64,000 nucleotides of DNA from Lactobacillus rodentium (GCF_003423665.1 NZ_BFBY01000003.1:62001-126000), one strand, 5' to 3'. Positions 1-8,397 are shown, counted from the first letter of the stretch. Program-made: numbers and translations. The notes: a model not told the origin generated them from the sequence alone.

Positions 1-1
1 T

Positions 2-1159
2 GACCGAATAGCATGGGGAATTGTAATTCCAGTAGTGCTACTTGCTCTTATCAGTTTGTATTCAATTTGGATTGCCGCAGCCAATGACCCAAAAATGGGA
101 AGTCCCAAGCAAACAGTTCTTATTCAGGCTATCTGGTATTTGGTATCAATTGGCTTGATAGTGCTAGTGATGCAATTTGATGCAGAGCAGTTATACAGGT
201 TGGCACCAATTGCATATGGTGTCGGAATAGTGCTTTTGATAGCTGTTTTGTTTCTTTACAACCGACAGGTAGCTGCTGATACGGGAGCAAAAAGTTGGTT
301 CAAATTAGGACCATTAACTTTTCAACCTTCAGAACTGATGAAGCCGGCTTTTATTTTAATGTTAGCGCGAGTAGTGCAAAAACATAATACTGAATACAGT
401 CATACCATAAAAAATGATTGGTTATTAATTGGTAAAATATTTGCCTGGTTGATCCCAGTAGCAGTTTTGTTAAAATTACAAAATGACTTTGGTACAATGT
501 TAGTTTTCTTTGCAATAGTTGGAGGCGTAATTTTAGTTTCCGGTATTTCTTGGAAAATTATTATTCCTGTATATGGAACTGTATTTGTCCTTGGAGCCAC
601 GGCTATCATATTGGTTGTAACTCCTGGTGGCCAAGCAATATTAGGACATTTCTTCCGAGCTTACCAGTTTGAAAGAATTAATTCTTGGTTGGATCCGTCT
701 GGTGATACATCCAAAGGGGCATATCAATTGTGGCAAAGTATGAAAGCAATTGGTTCAGGACAATTATTTGGACAAGGGGTTGGAAAAATCAATGTTTATG
801 TTCCTGTAAGAACATCTGATATGATCTTTTCCGTAATTGGTGAAACATTTGGTTTTATTGGCTCTTGTGTGGTTATCTTTATTTATTTTTATTTAATTTT
901 TCAAATGGTACAAATTACCTTTGAAACTAAAAATGCTTTTTATTCCTATATTTCAACAGGAATTATTATGATGATTTTATTTCACGTCTTTGAAAATATT
1001 GGTATGGGAATTGATTTACTTCCTTTAACTGGTATCCCATTACCTTTCGTATCTCAAGGTGGGTCAGCCCTGATCGGAAATATGATTGGCGTTGGATTAA
1101 TATTATCGATGAAATGGCATCACAAAGATTACATGTTTTCTACAGCAGGTGATTTTTAA
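2..1159 (+). CDS. rodA: RodA/SEDS peptidoglycan polymerase (5' partial)
   Basis: SEDS-family glycosyltransferase that polymerises lipid II in the membrane with a class B PBP, usually in the MreBCD elongation machinery. The frame is open to the left edge (DRIAWGIVIP precedes the first internal ATG at 35), so the true start lies upstream of the window. About ten hydrophobic segments are visible. The FQPSELMK motif near residue 100 and the loop VPVRTSDMIFSVIGE followed by PLPFVSQGGSA are SEDS signatures. RodA is chosen over FtsW by family resemblance and because no division gene adjoins it; this is inference. Its terminator is disrupted by the insertion sequence that follows. Confidence 0.88.
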   Translation, partial: DRIAWGIVIPVVLLALISLYSIWIAAANDPKMGSPKQTVLIQAIWYLVSIGLIVLVMQFDAEQLYRLAPIAYGVGIVLLIAVLFLYNRQVAADTGAKSWFKLGPLTFQPSELMKPAFILMLARVVQKHNTEYSHTIKNDWLLIGKIFAWLIPVAVLLKLQNDFGTMLVFFAIVGGVILVSGISWKIIIPVYGTVFVLGATAIILVVTPGGQAILGHFFRAYQFERINSWLDPSGDTSKGAYQLWQSMKAIGSGQLFGQGVGKINVYVPVRTSDMIFSVIGETFGFIGSCVVIFIYFYLIFQMVQITFETKNAFYSYISTGIIMMILFHVFENIGMGIDLLPLTGIPLPFVSQGGSALIGNMIGVGLILSMKWHHKDYMFSTAGDF

Positions 1160-1161
1160 AC

Positions 1162-1189
1162 AAAAAAAGCTTTGGATTTTTATCCAAAG
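1162..1189 (+). terminator. rodA terminator split by the insertion sequence
   Basis: An A-run plus GCTTTGGA, a TTTTTA loop and TCCAAAG form a hairpin whose T-tract is missing here. The continuation GCTTTTTTT lies at 2664-2672, on the far side of the IS. Joining the flanks after removing one AAG copy restores a perfect hairpin of 15 paired bases, which would serve both directions (rodA and uspA). Confidence 0.8.
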
Positions 1190-1213
1190 TGAAGTTAACC
1201 CCCAAAGTTGGAC
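1190..1213 (+). repeat. IS left inverted repeat
   Basis: Begins TGAAGTTAACCCC and matches the reverse complement of 2637-2660 at about 20 of 24 positions. Confidence 0.85.
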
Positions 1214-1241
1214 AAAATGTTCAATTTTGGAGGTTTTTATT

Positions 1242-1760
1242 TTGACTAAATTTACTTATGAACAAAAACTAGCAGCCGTTAAATTATATCTTGAAGGTCA
1301 AAGTTCAGGAGAAATAATAAAAAAATTTAATATCGGAGAGCATGCTCAACTTCTTTTTTGGGTAAAACAATATAAAAGACATGGACCTAATATCCTCAAT
1401 CCTAAGAAAAAGCATGAAGAATATAGTGGTGAATTTAAACTTAATGTTTTAAACTGGAAAAAACAATATCATGAAACTTATGAAGCAACTGCAGTTAAGT
1501 TTGGTATTTCAAATCCAGGCACTATCTATCAATGGCAAAAAGCTAAAGATAAAGGAGATCTTGTTGCTTCAAATAAAAAACGAGGTCGACCTCCATTGGT
1601 TAAAAATCAAAAGAAAATAAGTCCGCTGTCTAAATCAGAGCGTGAAGAATTAGAAAGATTAAGAAAAGAAAATCGTAGTCTCTTCATTGAAAATGAATAC
1701 TTAAAAAAATTAGACGCCTTAATTCAAAACAGAGAACAAAACAAGAAGAACGGCAAATAA
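1242..1760 (+). CDS. IS3-family OrfA (HTH transposase subunit)
   Basis: DNA-binding subunit of the transposase. The chosen start is TTG at 1242, about 10 bases after GGAGG (1229-1233). An ATG at 1149 lies inside the end of rodA and outside the element, so it is rejected. The 172 residues contain two helix-turn-helix-like repeats (KLAAVKLYLEGQSSGEIIKKF and the later FKLNVLNW region), a basic linker with GRPP, and a C-terminal leucine-zipper-like coiled coil (EREELERLRKENRSL). The run of seven A at 1703-1709 is in the correct phase for -1 slippage into orfB. Confidence 0.9.
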   Translation: MTKFTYEQKLAAVKLYLEGQSSGEIIKKFNIGEHAQLLFWVKQYKRHGPNILNPKKKHEEYSGEFKLNVLNWKKQYHETYEATAVKFGISNPGTIYQWQKAKDKGDLVASNKKRGRPPLVKNQKKISPLSKSEREELERLRKENRSLFIENEYLKKLDALIQNREQNKKNGK

Positions 1761-2629
1761 TTAAAGAATTAAGGCAAGAATTTGGATTTAAGTTAACAGA
1801 GTTATTGCCATTAACCTCTTTATCTAAGAGCACATATTATTATCAGCCTCATGAACGTAAACAAAAGATTAGTGACAAAAAATTATTAACATTAATCTTA
1901 AAAATTAAGAAGCATAATCTGGGCTATGGCTATCTTAGAGTAACTGATCAGCTTCATCGTCTGGGACATAAAGTAAATCATAAACGTGTTCAACGGATTA
2001 TGCATCAAAATCATATTTCGGGAAGAATTTATAATCTTAGGGCTGGTAAGTATGATTCTTCTAAGGGACCACAAGGTAAAAAGGCTAAGAATAGATTTCA
2101 TCGAAAATTCAAAACAGATAGACCTTACCAAAAGATTGTCACTGACGTAAGTGAGTTCAGATATGGAAATATGAGTATGAATGAAAGAATCTATATCTCA
2201 CCTTATAAGGATCTATGTGGTGGTGCAATAATTGGTTTTAGTATTAGTGATCATCCAAATACTGAATTTGTAATGGAAGGACTTAAGCAAGTAATTGATA
2301 AACGACCAAATCTAAATTATCGGATGACTATCCATAGTGATCAGGGAATTCAATATCAATCAAATAAATATAGAAATAAACTAAAACAAACAAAGATATT
2401 CCAGAGTATGTCTAGAAGAGGAAATTGTCATGACAATGCGGCTATGGAAAGCTTCTTCCATACTATGAAAGTTGAAATGTACTTTAATCAACATTATCAA
2501 ACTAAAGAGAAATTGATCAAAGCAATAAAGAAATATTTAAGATATTACAACTTTGAGAGAATTCGCCATACATTAAAAGGCAAGACTCCAATGGAATATT
2601 GGAATCTTGCCTTAGAAAAATATATTTAA
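1709..2629 (+). CDS. IS3-family OrfB (DDE transposase, made by -1 frameshift)
   Basis: Catalytic rve/DDE integrase domain. The frame is open from 1697, but the first standard start codon is TTG at 1805, already inside the conserved N-terminal region. Production as an OrfAB fusion through the A_AAA_AAA heptamer (1703-1709) is therefore most likely. An HTH_21-like segment (GYGYLRVTDQL) precedes the core. Catalytic candidates are the Asp in VTDVSEF, the Asp in HSDQGIQY and the Glu in AAMESFF, followed by the RIRHTLKGKTPMEYW ending usual in this family. No stop or frame break is seen in the core. Confidence 0.92.
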   Translation: MRRLNSKQRTKQEERQIIKELRQEFGFKLTELLPLTSLSKSTYYYQPHERKQKISDKKLLTLILKIKKHNLGYGYLRVTDQLHRLGHKVNHKRVQRIMHQNHISGRIYNLRAGKYDSSKGPQGKKAKNRFHRKFKTDRPYQKIVTDVSEFRYGNMSMNERIYISPYKDLCGGAIIGFSISDHPNTEFVMEGLKQVIDKRPNLNYRMTIHSDQGIQYQSNKYRNKLKQTKIFQSMSRRGNCHDNAAMESFFHTMKVEMYFNQHYQTKEKLIKAIKKYLRYYNFERIRHTLKGKTPMEYWNLALEKYI

Positions 2630-2636
2630 AACTAAC

Positions 2637-2660
2637 GTCCAGTTTTAGGGGTTAGCTTCA
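2637..2660 (-). repeat. IS right inverted repeat
   Basis: Imperfect inverted copy of 1190-1213, starting eight bases after the orfB stop codon. It is followed immediately by the second AAG target copy. Confidence 0.85.
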
Positions 2661-2684
2661 AAGCTTTTTTTAATTTGTTATTAG

Positions 2685-3173
2685 TTATTTATTATTTTCT
2701 TTATTATTTTTGATATCTTCAGTTTGAGCAGCTGGTTCACGAATTACTAAGACGTCACAATCTGCTGTTCTAGTAACATATTCCGTAATACTCCCAATGA
2801 GGATTCTTTCTACCGCATTGAGTCCCGTAGCACCAATAATAATTAAATCAATATTATGTTCTTCAGGAAATTTATGCGCAAGGATGTTTTTTGGTGAACC
2901 ATATTCAATATTATAGTTCACATTTTCAATACCAGCGTCTTTAGCTTCCTGATAATATCCTTTAATTCGTTCTTTAACATCTTTGGTAACTTGTTCAACC
3001 ATTTCGGAATCAAAGCTAGAAATATCTTGGAAGGCTCTTGTATCTATTACATGAACAATCTCAAGTTCAGCTTTATTTCGTTTTGCTACTTCCACAGCCT
3101 TGGCAAAAGCTATTTTGGCTTCCTTTGAACCGTCAACAGCAACTTGAATGTGCTTATATTGTTTTAACATCAT
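2685..3173 (-). CDS. universal stress protein, UspA family
   Basis: Cytoplasmic stress protein of 162 residues, single Usp domain. Near the N terminus YKHIQVAVDGS is the standard first strand and loop. The ATP-binding pattern G-2x-G-9x-G-S is present near residues 118-132 (GATG then GS). GAGAGGTGA lies just upstream of two adjacent ATG codons (3173 and 3170). It lies downstream of a 6S RNA and a small membrane protein, a gene order described for the lactic acid bacterial Lacto-usp locus. The last 15 residues are polar and low in complexity. Confidence 0.92.
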   Translation of the reverse strand: MMLKQYKHIQVAVDGSKEAKIAFAKAVEVAKRNKAELEIVHVIDTRAFQDISSFDSEMVEQVTKDVKERIKGYYQEAKDAGIENVNYNIEYGSPKNILAHKFPEEHNIDLIIIGATGLNAVERILIGSITEYVTRTADCDVLVIREPAAQTEDIKNNKENNK

Positions 3174-3230
3174 AAATCACCTCTCAAGTTCTATTTTACC
3201 AAAAGATAGAAAAAGCAATTAATAAAATGT

Positions 3231-3515
3231 CTATTTATTATATTTACTAAAACTAATAGAAAAAATTGAAATAGTTAGGGTAGCTAAAATAAGAGTAATA
3301 AAATTAAAATTTTTATTTAAAGTAAAAAGAATAATAATTCCAATGATACTTATAATTAAAAGGGCAATACTTGTTACTGTAAAAAGTCTATTTAATTTAG
3401 GATCATGATTAAAATTAAAAACTAAAAATTGCCCATGACGAACGCTCCAACGAAGATAGGCAGCAGTTAAAAGTAAAACCAAAATAAAAAGTATCATTAC
3501 GATATAAAGAATCAT
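3231..3515 (-). CDS. small membrane protein of unknown function
   Basis: 94 residues from ATG 3515, with GTGAGG about 12 bases upstream. The longer frame to 3578 would run back through the 6S terminator, so it is rejected; a GTG at 3530 is an alternative start. There are three hydrophobic segments: one at the N terminus (ILYIVMILFILVLLL), then two near residues 45-65 and 67-85. A short basic and polar loop sits between the first and second. No catalytic motif is visible. It may belong to the DUF3899 type of small membrane proteins, by resemblance and position only. Confidence 0.65.
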   Translation of the reverse strand: MILYIVMILFILVLLLTAAYLRWSVRHGQFLVFNFNHDPKLNRLFTVTSIALLIISIIGIIILFTLNKNFNFITLILATLTISIFSISFSKYNK

Positions 3516-3542
3516 GACAGTTTTAATCCTCACTAATAAAAA

Positions 3543-3566
3543 AAGCGGCAAGTTAAGTTGCCGCTT
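3543..3566 (-). terminator. terminator of the 6S RNA unit
   Basis: On the minus strand AAGCGGCAA, a six-base loop and TTGCCGCTT are followed by T residues. It lies just 3' of the 6S closing stem. Confidence 0.85.
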
Positions 3567-3581
3567 GGTAGATTTCAAAGA

Positions 3582-3769
3582 AAATCTGAGTTGCCGTTCT
3601 TGTTAATGACGCCTGTTGAACCCGTATAATGGTTAAAATCTGAGTTCACGTCGCAGTGAATATGGATCCTAGGACATAGCTAGTATTCCGATTCAGTAGT
3701 TATTCGCAAACTCTAACGTCAATTGTTTGATCGGTCAACTGTACTATTAATTTCACGATCAACTCAGAC
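3582..3769 (-). ncRNA. ssrS: 6S RNA (Lacto-usp type)
   Basis: About 188 nt of non-coding RNA that would bind housekeeping RNA polymerase by mimicking an open promoter. The ends pair perfectly: TCTGAGTTG at the 5' end (plus-strand 3760-3768) and CAACTCAGA at the 3' end (plus-strand 3585-3593). A strong promoter starts it and a hairpin terminator ends it. It sits between rarA and a membrane protein/uspA pair. From memory, that is the described location of the Lacto-usp motif, later recognised as 6S RNA. The full secondary structure was not computed. Confidence 0.82.
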
Positions 3770-3775
3770 ATTCAT

Positions 3776-3803
3776 ATTTTATCAGATAAACTATTTAAGT
3801 CAA
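3776..3803 (-). promoter_or_regulatory. promoter of 6S RNA
   Basis: On the minus strand TTGACT (3803-3798), a 16-base spacer and TAAAAT (3781-3776). Transcription would start near 3769 with GTCTGAG, exactly where the 6S closing stem begins. Confidence 0.78.
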
Positions 3804-3820
3804 TCTAAACGTTTTTTACA

Positions 3821-5125
3821 CTATTTGTTTTTTAATCCATCTTTTTGAAGTTTTGACAATGTTTCATATTGTTTTTTTAGTACCTTTTCATATTTTGAAT
3901 TCCCTTTAGGTTTAAAATATGATCTCCCAACTAAATTATCTGGGAGGTATTGTTGCGCAGTCCAATCTCCTGGATAATCATGAGGATAAAGATAATTGAT
4001 ACCATGCCCTAACTTTTCGGCCCCTTTATAATGACTGTCTTTTAAGTGATCGGGAATAGGATCATTCTTGTTTTCACGAACATCAGCAAGAGCCGTATCA
4101 ATGGCATTGATTGCACTGTTGCTCTTAGGAGAAAGACATAATTCAATTACTGCATTGGCTAAAATAATTCGTGCCTCAGGTAAACCTACCATGTTAGCAG
4201 CTTGAACTGCACTAGTCGTATGTTGACAAGCAGCAGGGTTAGCTAAACCGATATCTTCATAAGCAATGACAAGTAGTCTTCTGAAGATCGCCGGCAGGTC
4301 CCCTGATTCGCATAGTTGTGCCAAATAATACAAGGCAGCATCAGTATCAGAACCTCTAATGGATTTTTGAAAGGCAGAAACTAGGTCATAGTGTCCATCA
4401 CCATTTTGATCATAGTTTTGAGATTTCATTTGAATGGAGTTTCCCATTTCTGCAGCATCAATTTTTATGTGGGAAGGCTCTTTTTTTTCTTGTTTTAACT
4501 CTTGATAAGTAGAGGTGACAGCAAGTTCTAAACCATTTAGCGTGGCGCGAAGATCACCATTCCCTTTATCAATTAACATCTGTAGAGCCGCATCAGTTAA
4601 TTCTGCATGATATTTTCCCAAACCCTTTTCCTTGTCTACTAAGGATCGTTTGATTGCCTTTTCAACGTCATGGGCAGAGAGGGGATTCAATTCAAAAATT
4701 TGACACCGCGATCTGATTGCTGGCGAAATAGAGATATAAGGATTTTCGGTTGTAGCTCCAATTAGAATGATTTTCCCTGATTCTAACAGTGGTAATAAAA
4801 AATCTTGTTTAGTTTTATCAAGGCGATGAATTTCGTCAAGTAAAAGAATTACTGTTCCTGACATTTTACTTTCTTCAGCAACAATTTGAAGATCTTTTTT
4901 GGTATCAGTTGCAGCATTTAATTTGCGAAAAGCATATTTAGTTGAGCCAGCAATTGCACTGGCGATCGAGGTTTTTCCAATTCCGGGAGGTCCATATAAA
5001 ATCATTGAGGACAGTAACCGTGCTTCAACCATACGACGAATAATTTTTCCTGGGCCAATTAAATGTTCTTGACCCACTACATCATCTAAAGTAGTGGGTC
5101 TCATACGATATGCGAGAGGTTGCAT
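3821..5125 (-). CDS. rarA: replication-associated recombination AAA ATPase RarA/MgsA
   Basis: AAA+ clamp-loader-like ATPase of 434 residues, acting at stalled replication forks. The order is an N-terminal MQPLAYRMRPTTLDD..GQEH segment, Walker A GPPGIGKTS near residue 45, Walker B LLLDEIHR near 95, sensor GATTENPY near 124, then the conserved C-terminal region (AYEDIGLANP, GHGINYLYPHDYPG). Length and motifs are normal for the family. It is separated by two bases from the YueI-family gene upstream, so the two are probably co-transcribed. Confidence 0.95.
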   Translation of the reverse strand: MQPLAYRMRPTTLDDVVGQEHLIGPGKIIRRMVEARLLSSMILYGPPGIGKTSIASAIAGSTKYAFRKLNAATDTKKDLQIVAEESKMSGTVILLLDEIHRLDKTKQDFLLPLLESGKIILIGATTENPYISISPAIRSRCQIFELNPLSAHDVEKAIKRSLVDKEKGLGKYHAELTDAALQMLIDKGNGDLRATLNGLELAVTSTYQELKQEKKEPSHIKIDAAEMGNSIQMKSQNYDQNGDGHYDLVSAFQKSIRGSDTDAALYYLAQLCESGDLPAIFRRLLVIAYEDIGLANPAACQHTTSAVQAANMVGLPEARIILANAVIELCLSPKSNSAINAIDTALADVRENKNDPIPDHLKDSHYKGAEKLGHGINYLYPHDYPGDWTAQQYLPDNLVGRSYFKPKGNSKYEKVLKKQYETLSKLQKDGLKNK

Positions 5126-5127
5126 CT

Positions 5128-5601
5128 TTATTTTCCTTTTCTAAAAAGATTGCTAAAGAAACTATGCTTTTTTTGAGGTGGAGTAGGAAGCTGATCTGCG
5201 GATTTAATGGTTGGGGCATAAACTTGATTAATTGCGATTCTATATCGATTTATAGCCGTTTTTGCTACTACTAAAATTCCCGTTGCATCCGGTTCATCGA
5301 TTGCAGTTTGATCATTGACTAGGGTGAATTTAATATTTCTTTTTGAGCATTCTTTCATTACGGTACTTACAAATTTTGATTGCGATATTTTACCATTAAT
5401 TAAAATATTATAGGGTTGATAGTCATTTAAATGGTCTAAAAAAATCTTTTGTAAGATTGGATTTTGAGTTTGCGCTACAGTCATTCGTAAATAAGTACGT
5501 TCCCTTAATGAACCCAAAAATTTCCGCCGTTCATCAGGTTTAGTTTGGGGAGAAACTCCAGCCGCTGATTTTTCCAACCGATCATTTAAAGAGTCAGTCA
5601 T
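5128..5601 (-). CDS. YueI family protein (DUF1694)
   Basis: 157-residue cytoplasmic protein of unknown biochemical role. The segment KPDERRKFLGSLRERTYL near residue 21 matches the start of the DUF1694/YueI family, and the middle (YNILINGKISQSKFVSTV, GILVVAKTA) follows that pattern. The last 20 residues are basic and proline-rich. GGAGG stands just upstream of the ATG. It is first in a two-gene unit with rarA, a pairing often seen in lactobacilli. Confidence 0.8.
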   Translation of the reverse strand: MTDSLNDRLEKSAAGVSPQTKPDERRKFLGSLRERTYLRMTVAQTQNPILQKIFLDHLNDYQPYNILINGKISQSKFVSTVMKECSKRNIKFTLVNDQTAIDEPDATGILVVAKTAINRYRIAINQVYAPTIKSADQLPTPPQKKHSFFSNLFRKGK

Positions 5602-5674
5602 TTAATAGCCTCCATTTAATATCTAATAACTACTAGTTTAACAGGGAAGATAAAATAAACAAAATAAGTAAATA

Positions 5675-5708
5675 AAAAAGGCCTTTTCAAAATTGAAAAG
5701 ACCTTTTT
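5675..5708 (-). terminator. terminator of rpsD
   Basis: AAAAAGG and CTTTTCAA pair with TTGAAAAG and CCTTTTT, with one C/A mismatch and a two-base loop. A- and T-tracts flank both sides, so it can work in both directions. Confidence 0.8.
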
Positions 5709-5725
5709 GAAATGTAGACTTTGAA

Positions 5726-6337
5726 TTAAAGTCTTTGGTTGTACCATTCAACAACAAGAGCTTCGTCGATTTCTGGGTTCATTTCGTCACGTTCTGGAAG
5801 ACGAACTAAAGTACCAGTCATCTTGTTATCATCAAATGAAACATAAGATGGGCGAGATGAAGTTGCTTCAAGAGCATCCTTAACTTGTTGTAAGTTCTTT
5901 GATTTTTCTCTTAAACTAATTTCATCTCCGACGTTAACTTCGTATGAAGGGATATCAACACGTTGGCCATTAACTAAAATGTGACCATGGTTAACAAGTT
6001 GTCTAGCTTGTTCTCTAGTAGTAGCAAGACCTAAACGGAAAACAACGTTATCCAAACGTCTTTCAAGTAAAATCATGAAGTTAACACCGTGTTTACCTTC
6101 ACGAATCTTACCAGCACGAACGAATAAGTTTCTAAATTGACGTTCGTTTAATCCGTACATCCAACGTAACTTTTGCTTTTCGTGTAATTGTTGACCATAT
6201 TCTGAGATCTTAGCACGATTGTTAGGACCATGGTCACCAGGTGCGTAGTTACGACGGCCAATTTCTTTACCTGAACCAGAAAGTGAAATACCTAAACGTC
6301 TTGAACGTTTCCAACTTGGACCAGTATATCTTGACAT
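5726..6337 (-). CDS. rpsD: 30S ribosomal protein S4
   Basis: 203 residues, normal length. Begins [18 protein letters not shown], and the S4 RNA-binding domain lies near residues 92-150 ([30 protein letters not shown]). It is a primary 16S rRNA binder that nucleates 30S assembly. GGAGG precedes the ATG. It stands alone, as in Bacillus, rather than in the alpha operon, and has its own promoter and a long structured leader, consistent with feedback control by S4. Confidence 0.98.
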   Translation of the reverse strand: MSRYTGPSWKRSRRLGISLSGSGKEIGRRNYAPGDHGPNNRAKISEYGQQLHEKQKLRWMYGLNERQFRNLFVRAGKIREGKHGVNFMILLERRLDNVVFRLGLATTREQARQLVNHGHILVNGQRVDIPSYEVNVGDEISLREKSKNLQQVKDALEATSSRPSYVSFDDNKMTGTLVRLPERDEMNPEIDEALVVEWYNQRL

Positions 6338-6512
6338 AAATAATATCCTCCATTTAATTAATAAAAAATTCTGGAGTAAAATATGAGAATAAGTTCAACA
6401 TTCGTGCATCTTAAGTTGTAAGTTTCACCCAGTGCAGCGGCGGGTTACTCGTTCACTCAACGTCTTAAGATGTTGACGTTCTTGTCACTTATTGCTGCAA
6501 ATATTTTACACG
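6338..6512 (-). promoter_or_regulatory. structured rpsD leader, probable S4 autoregulatory site
   Basis: About 175 nt between the promoter and the rpsD start. On the minus strand CATCTTAAG (6472-6464) pairs with CTTAAGATG (6415-6407), enclosing about 48 bases that are GC-rich compared with the surroundings (ACCCGCCGCTGCACTGGGTG). Such leaders bind S4 in Firmicutes and repress rpsD. The fold was judged by eye only. Confidence 0.65.
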
Positions 6513-6518
6513 AAGACT

Positions 6519-6547
6519 ATTATACGAATTTTTACTATATTAATCAA
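6519..6547 (-). promoter_or_regulatory. rpsD promoter
   Basis: On the minus strand TTGATT (6547-6542), a 17-base spacer and a perfect TATAAT (6524-6519). Confidence 0.75.
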
Positions 6548-6585
6548 GGAAAACCAGATGATTACTATGTGTATCTGTTTTATTT

Positions 6586-6594
6586 TGCTATAAT
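6586..6594 (+). promoter_or_regulatory. ezrA extended -10 element
   Basis: TGCTATAAT, 26 bases upstream of the ezrA start codon. The -35 region is weak, as is usual for extended -10 promoters. Confidence 0.6.
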
Positions 6595-6620
6595 TAAAAT
6601 AATAGTAATTGGAGGAAATT

Positions 6621-8354
6621 ATGTCATCAGCACAATCATTATTTATTATTTTGCTAATTGTAATAATTATTGCGGTGGTTGCAAGTGTAGTAATTATTAA
6701 TAAGTATTTTGGCCGCCAGATTTCATTGTTAGATGAACAATGTGATCAATTAAATGATGTTGAAATTAAAGAGGACATTAAACGTCTAGAAAAAATGGGC
6801 TTGGCTGGTAAAAGTTTAGAGACTTTCCAGCAAAATCGTGAAGCTTATCAGAAAGTGATCACTGAAAAAGTTGGTGTTTTGCAACATTTACTAGAACAAG
6901 CTAATGAAGCAAATGAAAAATACTCTTTATTTAAGGCTTACAAGTATATCAAAGAAATTCAGACTGTGTATGAGGAAGCCAAAGCAACTTTAGCTAAGAG
7001 CAAAAAAACTTTAAAAGATTTATTAGAATCAAACAAAGATAATCAAAAGAAATATGCTTCATTATTAAAGGATTATCAAGAACAAAGAAAGAGCATCTTG
7101 GCAAATTCCTTTGAATTTGGAAGTGCTTTTGATGAGTTAGAAAAAGAATTGACGATTTTGGAAGAAAATTTTGAAGCAGTTAAAAATCTAACTAATCAAG
7201 GTGACCATGTTGAGGCTAAGACTGTTCTTGATCAAATTGATAATAGGCTAACTGAATTAAAAGATGAACTTCCACAAATTAAAGATTATGATGACGAATT
7301 GAAGACTGTCTTTCCGCCTCAATTAGATGAACTTACTTCTACTTATAAACAAATGCGCAAAGATAAGTTCATGATCAATGAAGTTGATGTTTTAACAACA
7401 ATAAAAAATTTACGTGATCAAATTGAAACAAGCCAGAATGAGCTAGCAAAATTAGAGTTATCTAATGTAAAAAAGACTAATGATGAAATTTCTAATGAGA
7501 TTGATAATCTATATGATATTTTGACTAAAGAATTTAAAGCTAAGCCTTTTGTAGTTAAAAATCAAGATAAACTTTTCCAGGTCTTAAGTCATATTAGTAC
7601 TAGTTCAAATAAATTAGTTGCTAAGTTAGAACACATTGATGAAAGTTATGAATTAAATCATGGCGAATTAAAAGAGGCTAAAGAATTAGAGAGTCGGGTT
7701 AAACACTTAAATGGGGAATTCGAAGCAGATTGTCAAAAACTAGCTGATGGTGAGGGAGTTTACTCAGAGATTGAAGGTAAATGGCTAGGAATGCTGCAAG
7801 AATTAGACCAAATTGAAAGTCGAGAAAAACAAATTTCAGATGATGTTGATGGTCTATTTGATGCAGAAAAAATTGCTAATGACTCAATCAATCAATTTAA
7901 ACAAAGAGTATCCTTAATTTATCGTAAAGTTGAACGCCGTCGTCTTCCTGGTAAACCTGAAGGTTTTGTTCAACTTTATACTTTGGTTATCAAGGAGATT
8001 ACTCAAACTAGTGATGAACTTGATCAGGTTAGAATTAATTTAGAGAAAATTTCTCAAGAATTAATTCAAATTCAAGAAGATATTGATCGCTTACAAAAAG
8101 AAGCAGATGAAATTATTAATTCAGCTGATTTGTTTGAACTAACAATGCAATATTCAAATAAATATGCAGGGCAAAAAGAAATTGCGCGTGCACGTAAAGA
8201 AGCATATGATCTATATAAAAATAAATATGCTTATAAGGAAGCTTTGGATACTATTGCGACTGCACTTGAGAAAGCAGAACCAGGTGCATATCAAAGAATT
8301 GAAAAAGAATATTACGCTGAATTAAATGAAAATAAAGATAATGATGAAGATTAA
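6621..8354 (+). CDS. ezrA: septation ring formation regulator EzrA
   Basis: Membrane-anchored coiled-coil protein of 577 residues that restrains FtsZ ring assembly and recruits cell-wall enzymes. One N-terminal membrane segment near residues 6-28 (IILLIVIIIAVVASVVIINKYF) is followed by a long helical cytoplasmic part. The EzrA patch YRKVERRRLPGKPEGF near residue 435 is present. The start is ATG 6621, eight bases after the GGAGG, rather than TTG 6609, which overlaps that ribosome binding site. It stands divergent from rpsD, the same order as in other Firmicutes. Confidence 0.95.
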   Translation: MSSAQSLFIILLIVIIIAVVASVVIINKYFGRQISLLDEQCDQLNDVEIKEDIKRLEKMGLAGKSLETFQQNREAYQKVITEKVGVLQHLLEQANEANEKYSLFKAYKYIKEIQTVYEEAKATLAKSKKTLKDLLESNKDNQKKYASLLKDYQEQRKSILANSFEFGSAFDELEKELTILEENFEAVKNLTNQGDHVEAKTVLDQIDNRLTELKDELPQIKDYDDELKTVFPPQLDELTSTYKQMRKDKFMINEVDVLTTIKNLRDQIETSQNELAKLELSNVKKTNDEISNEIDNLYDILTKEFKAKPFVVKNQDKLFQVLSHISTSSNKLVAKLEHIDESYELNHGELKEAKELESRVKHLNGEFEADCQKLADGEGVYSEIEGKWLGMLQELDQIESREKQISDDVDGLFDAEKIANDSINQFKQRVSLIYRKVERRRLPGKPEGFVQLYTLVIKEITQTSDELDQVRINLEKISQELIQIQEDIDRLQKEADEIINSADLFELTMQYSNKYAGQKEIARARKEAYDLYKNKYAYKEALDTIATALEKAEPGAYQRIEKEYYAELNENKDNDED

Positions 8355-8397
8355 TTGATTTTTTACTAATTTTTAGTTAGTATCTTATTAGTTATAT

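Larger units (their letters stand above)
1190..2660 (+). mobile_element. IS3-family insertion sequence (IS150-like)
   Basis: About 1.47 kb, bounded by imperfect inverted repeats of 24 bases (1190-1213 and 2637-2660) and flanked by a 3-base AAG target duplication (1187-1189 and 2661-2663). It carries a helix-turn-helix orfA and a DDE-transposase orfB joined by a probable -1 frameshift. This organisation is typical of the IS3 family. IS1223 of L. johnsonii belongs to the same family and is a plausible relative, but that comparison was not run. Both ORFs look intact, so the element may be active. Confidence 0.92.

Noticed and set aside
6470-6700. 76-codon plus-strand frame between rpsD and ezrA
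   Set aside because: Covers the ezrA promoter and ribosome binding site and overlaps the ezrA start in another frame; low-complexity Tyr/Asn-rich product.
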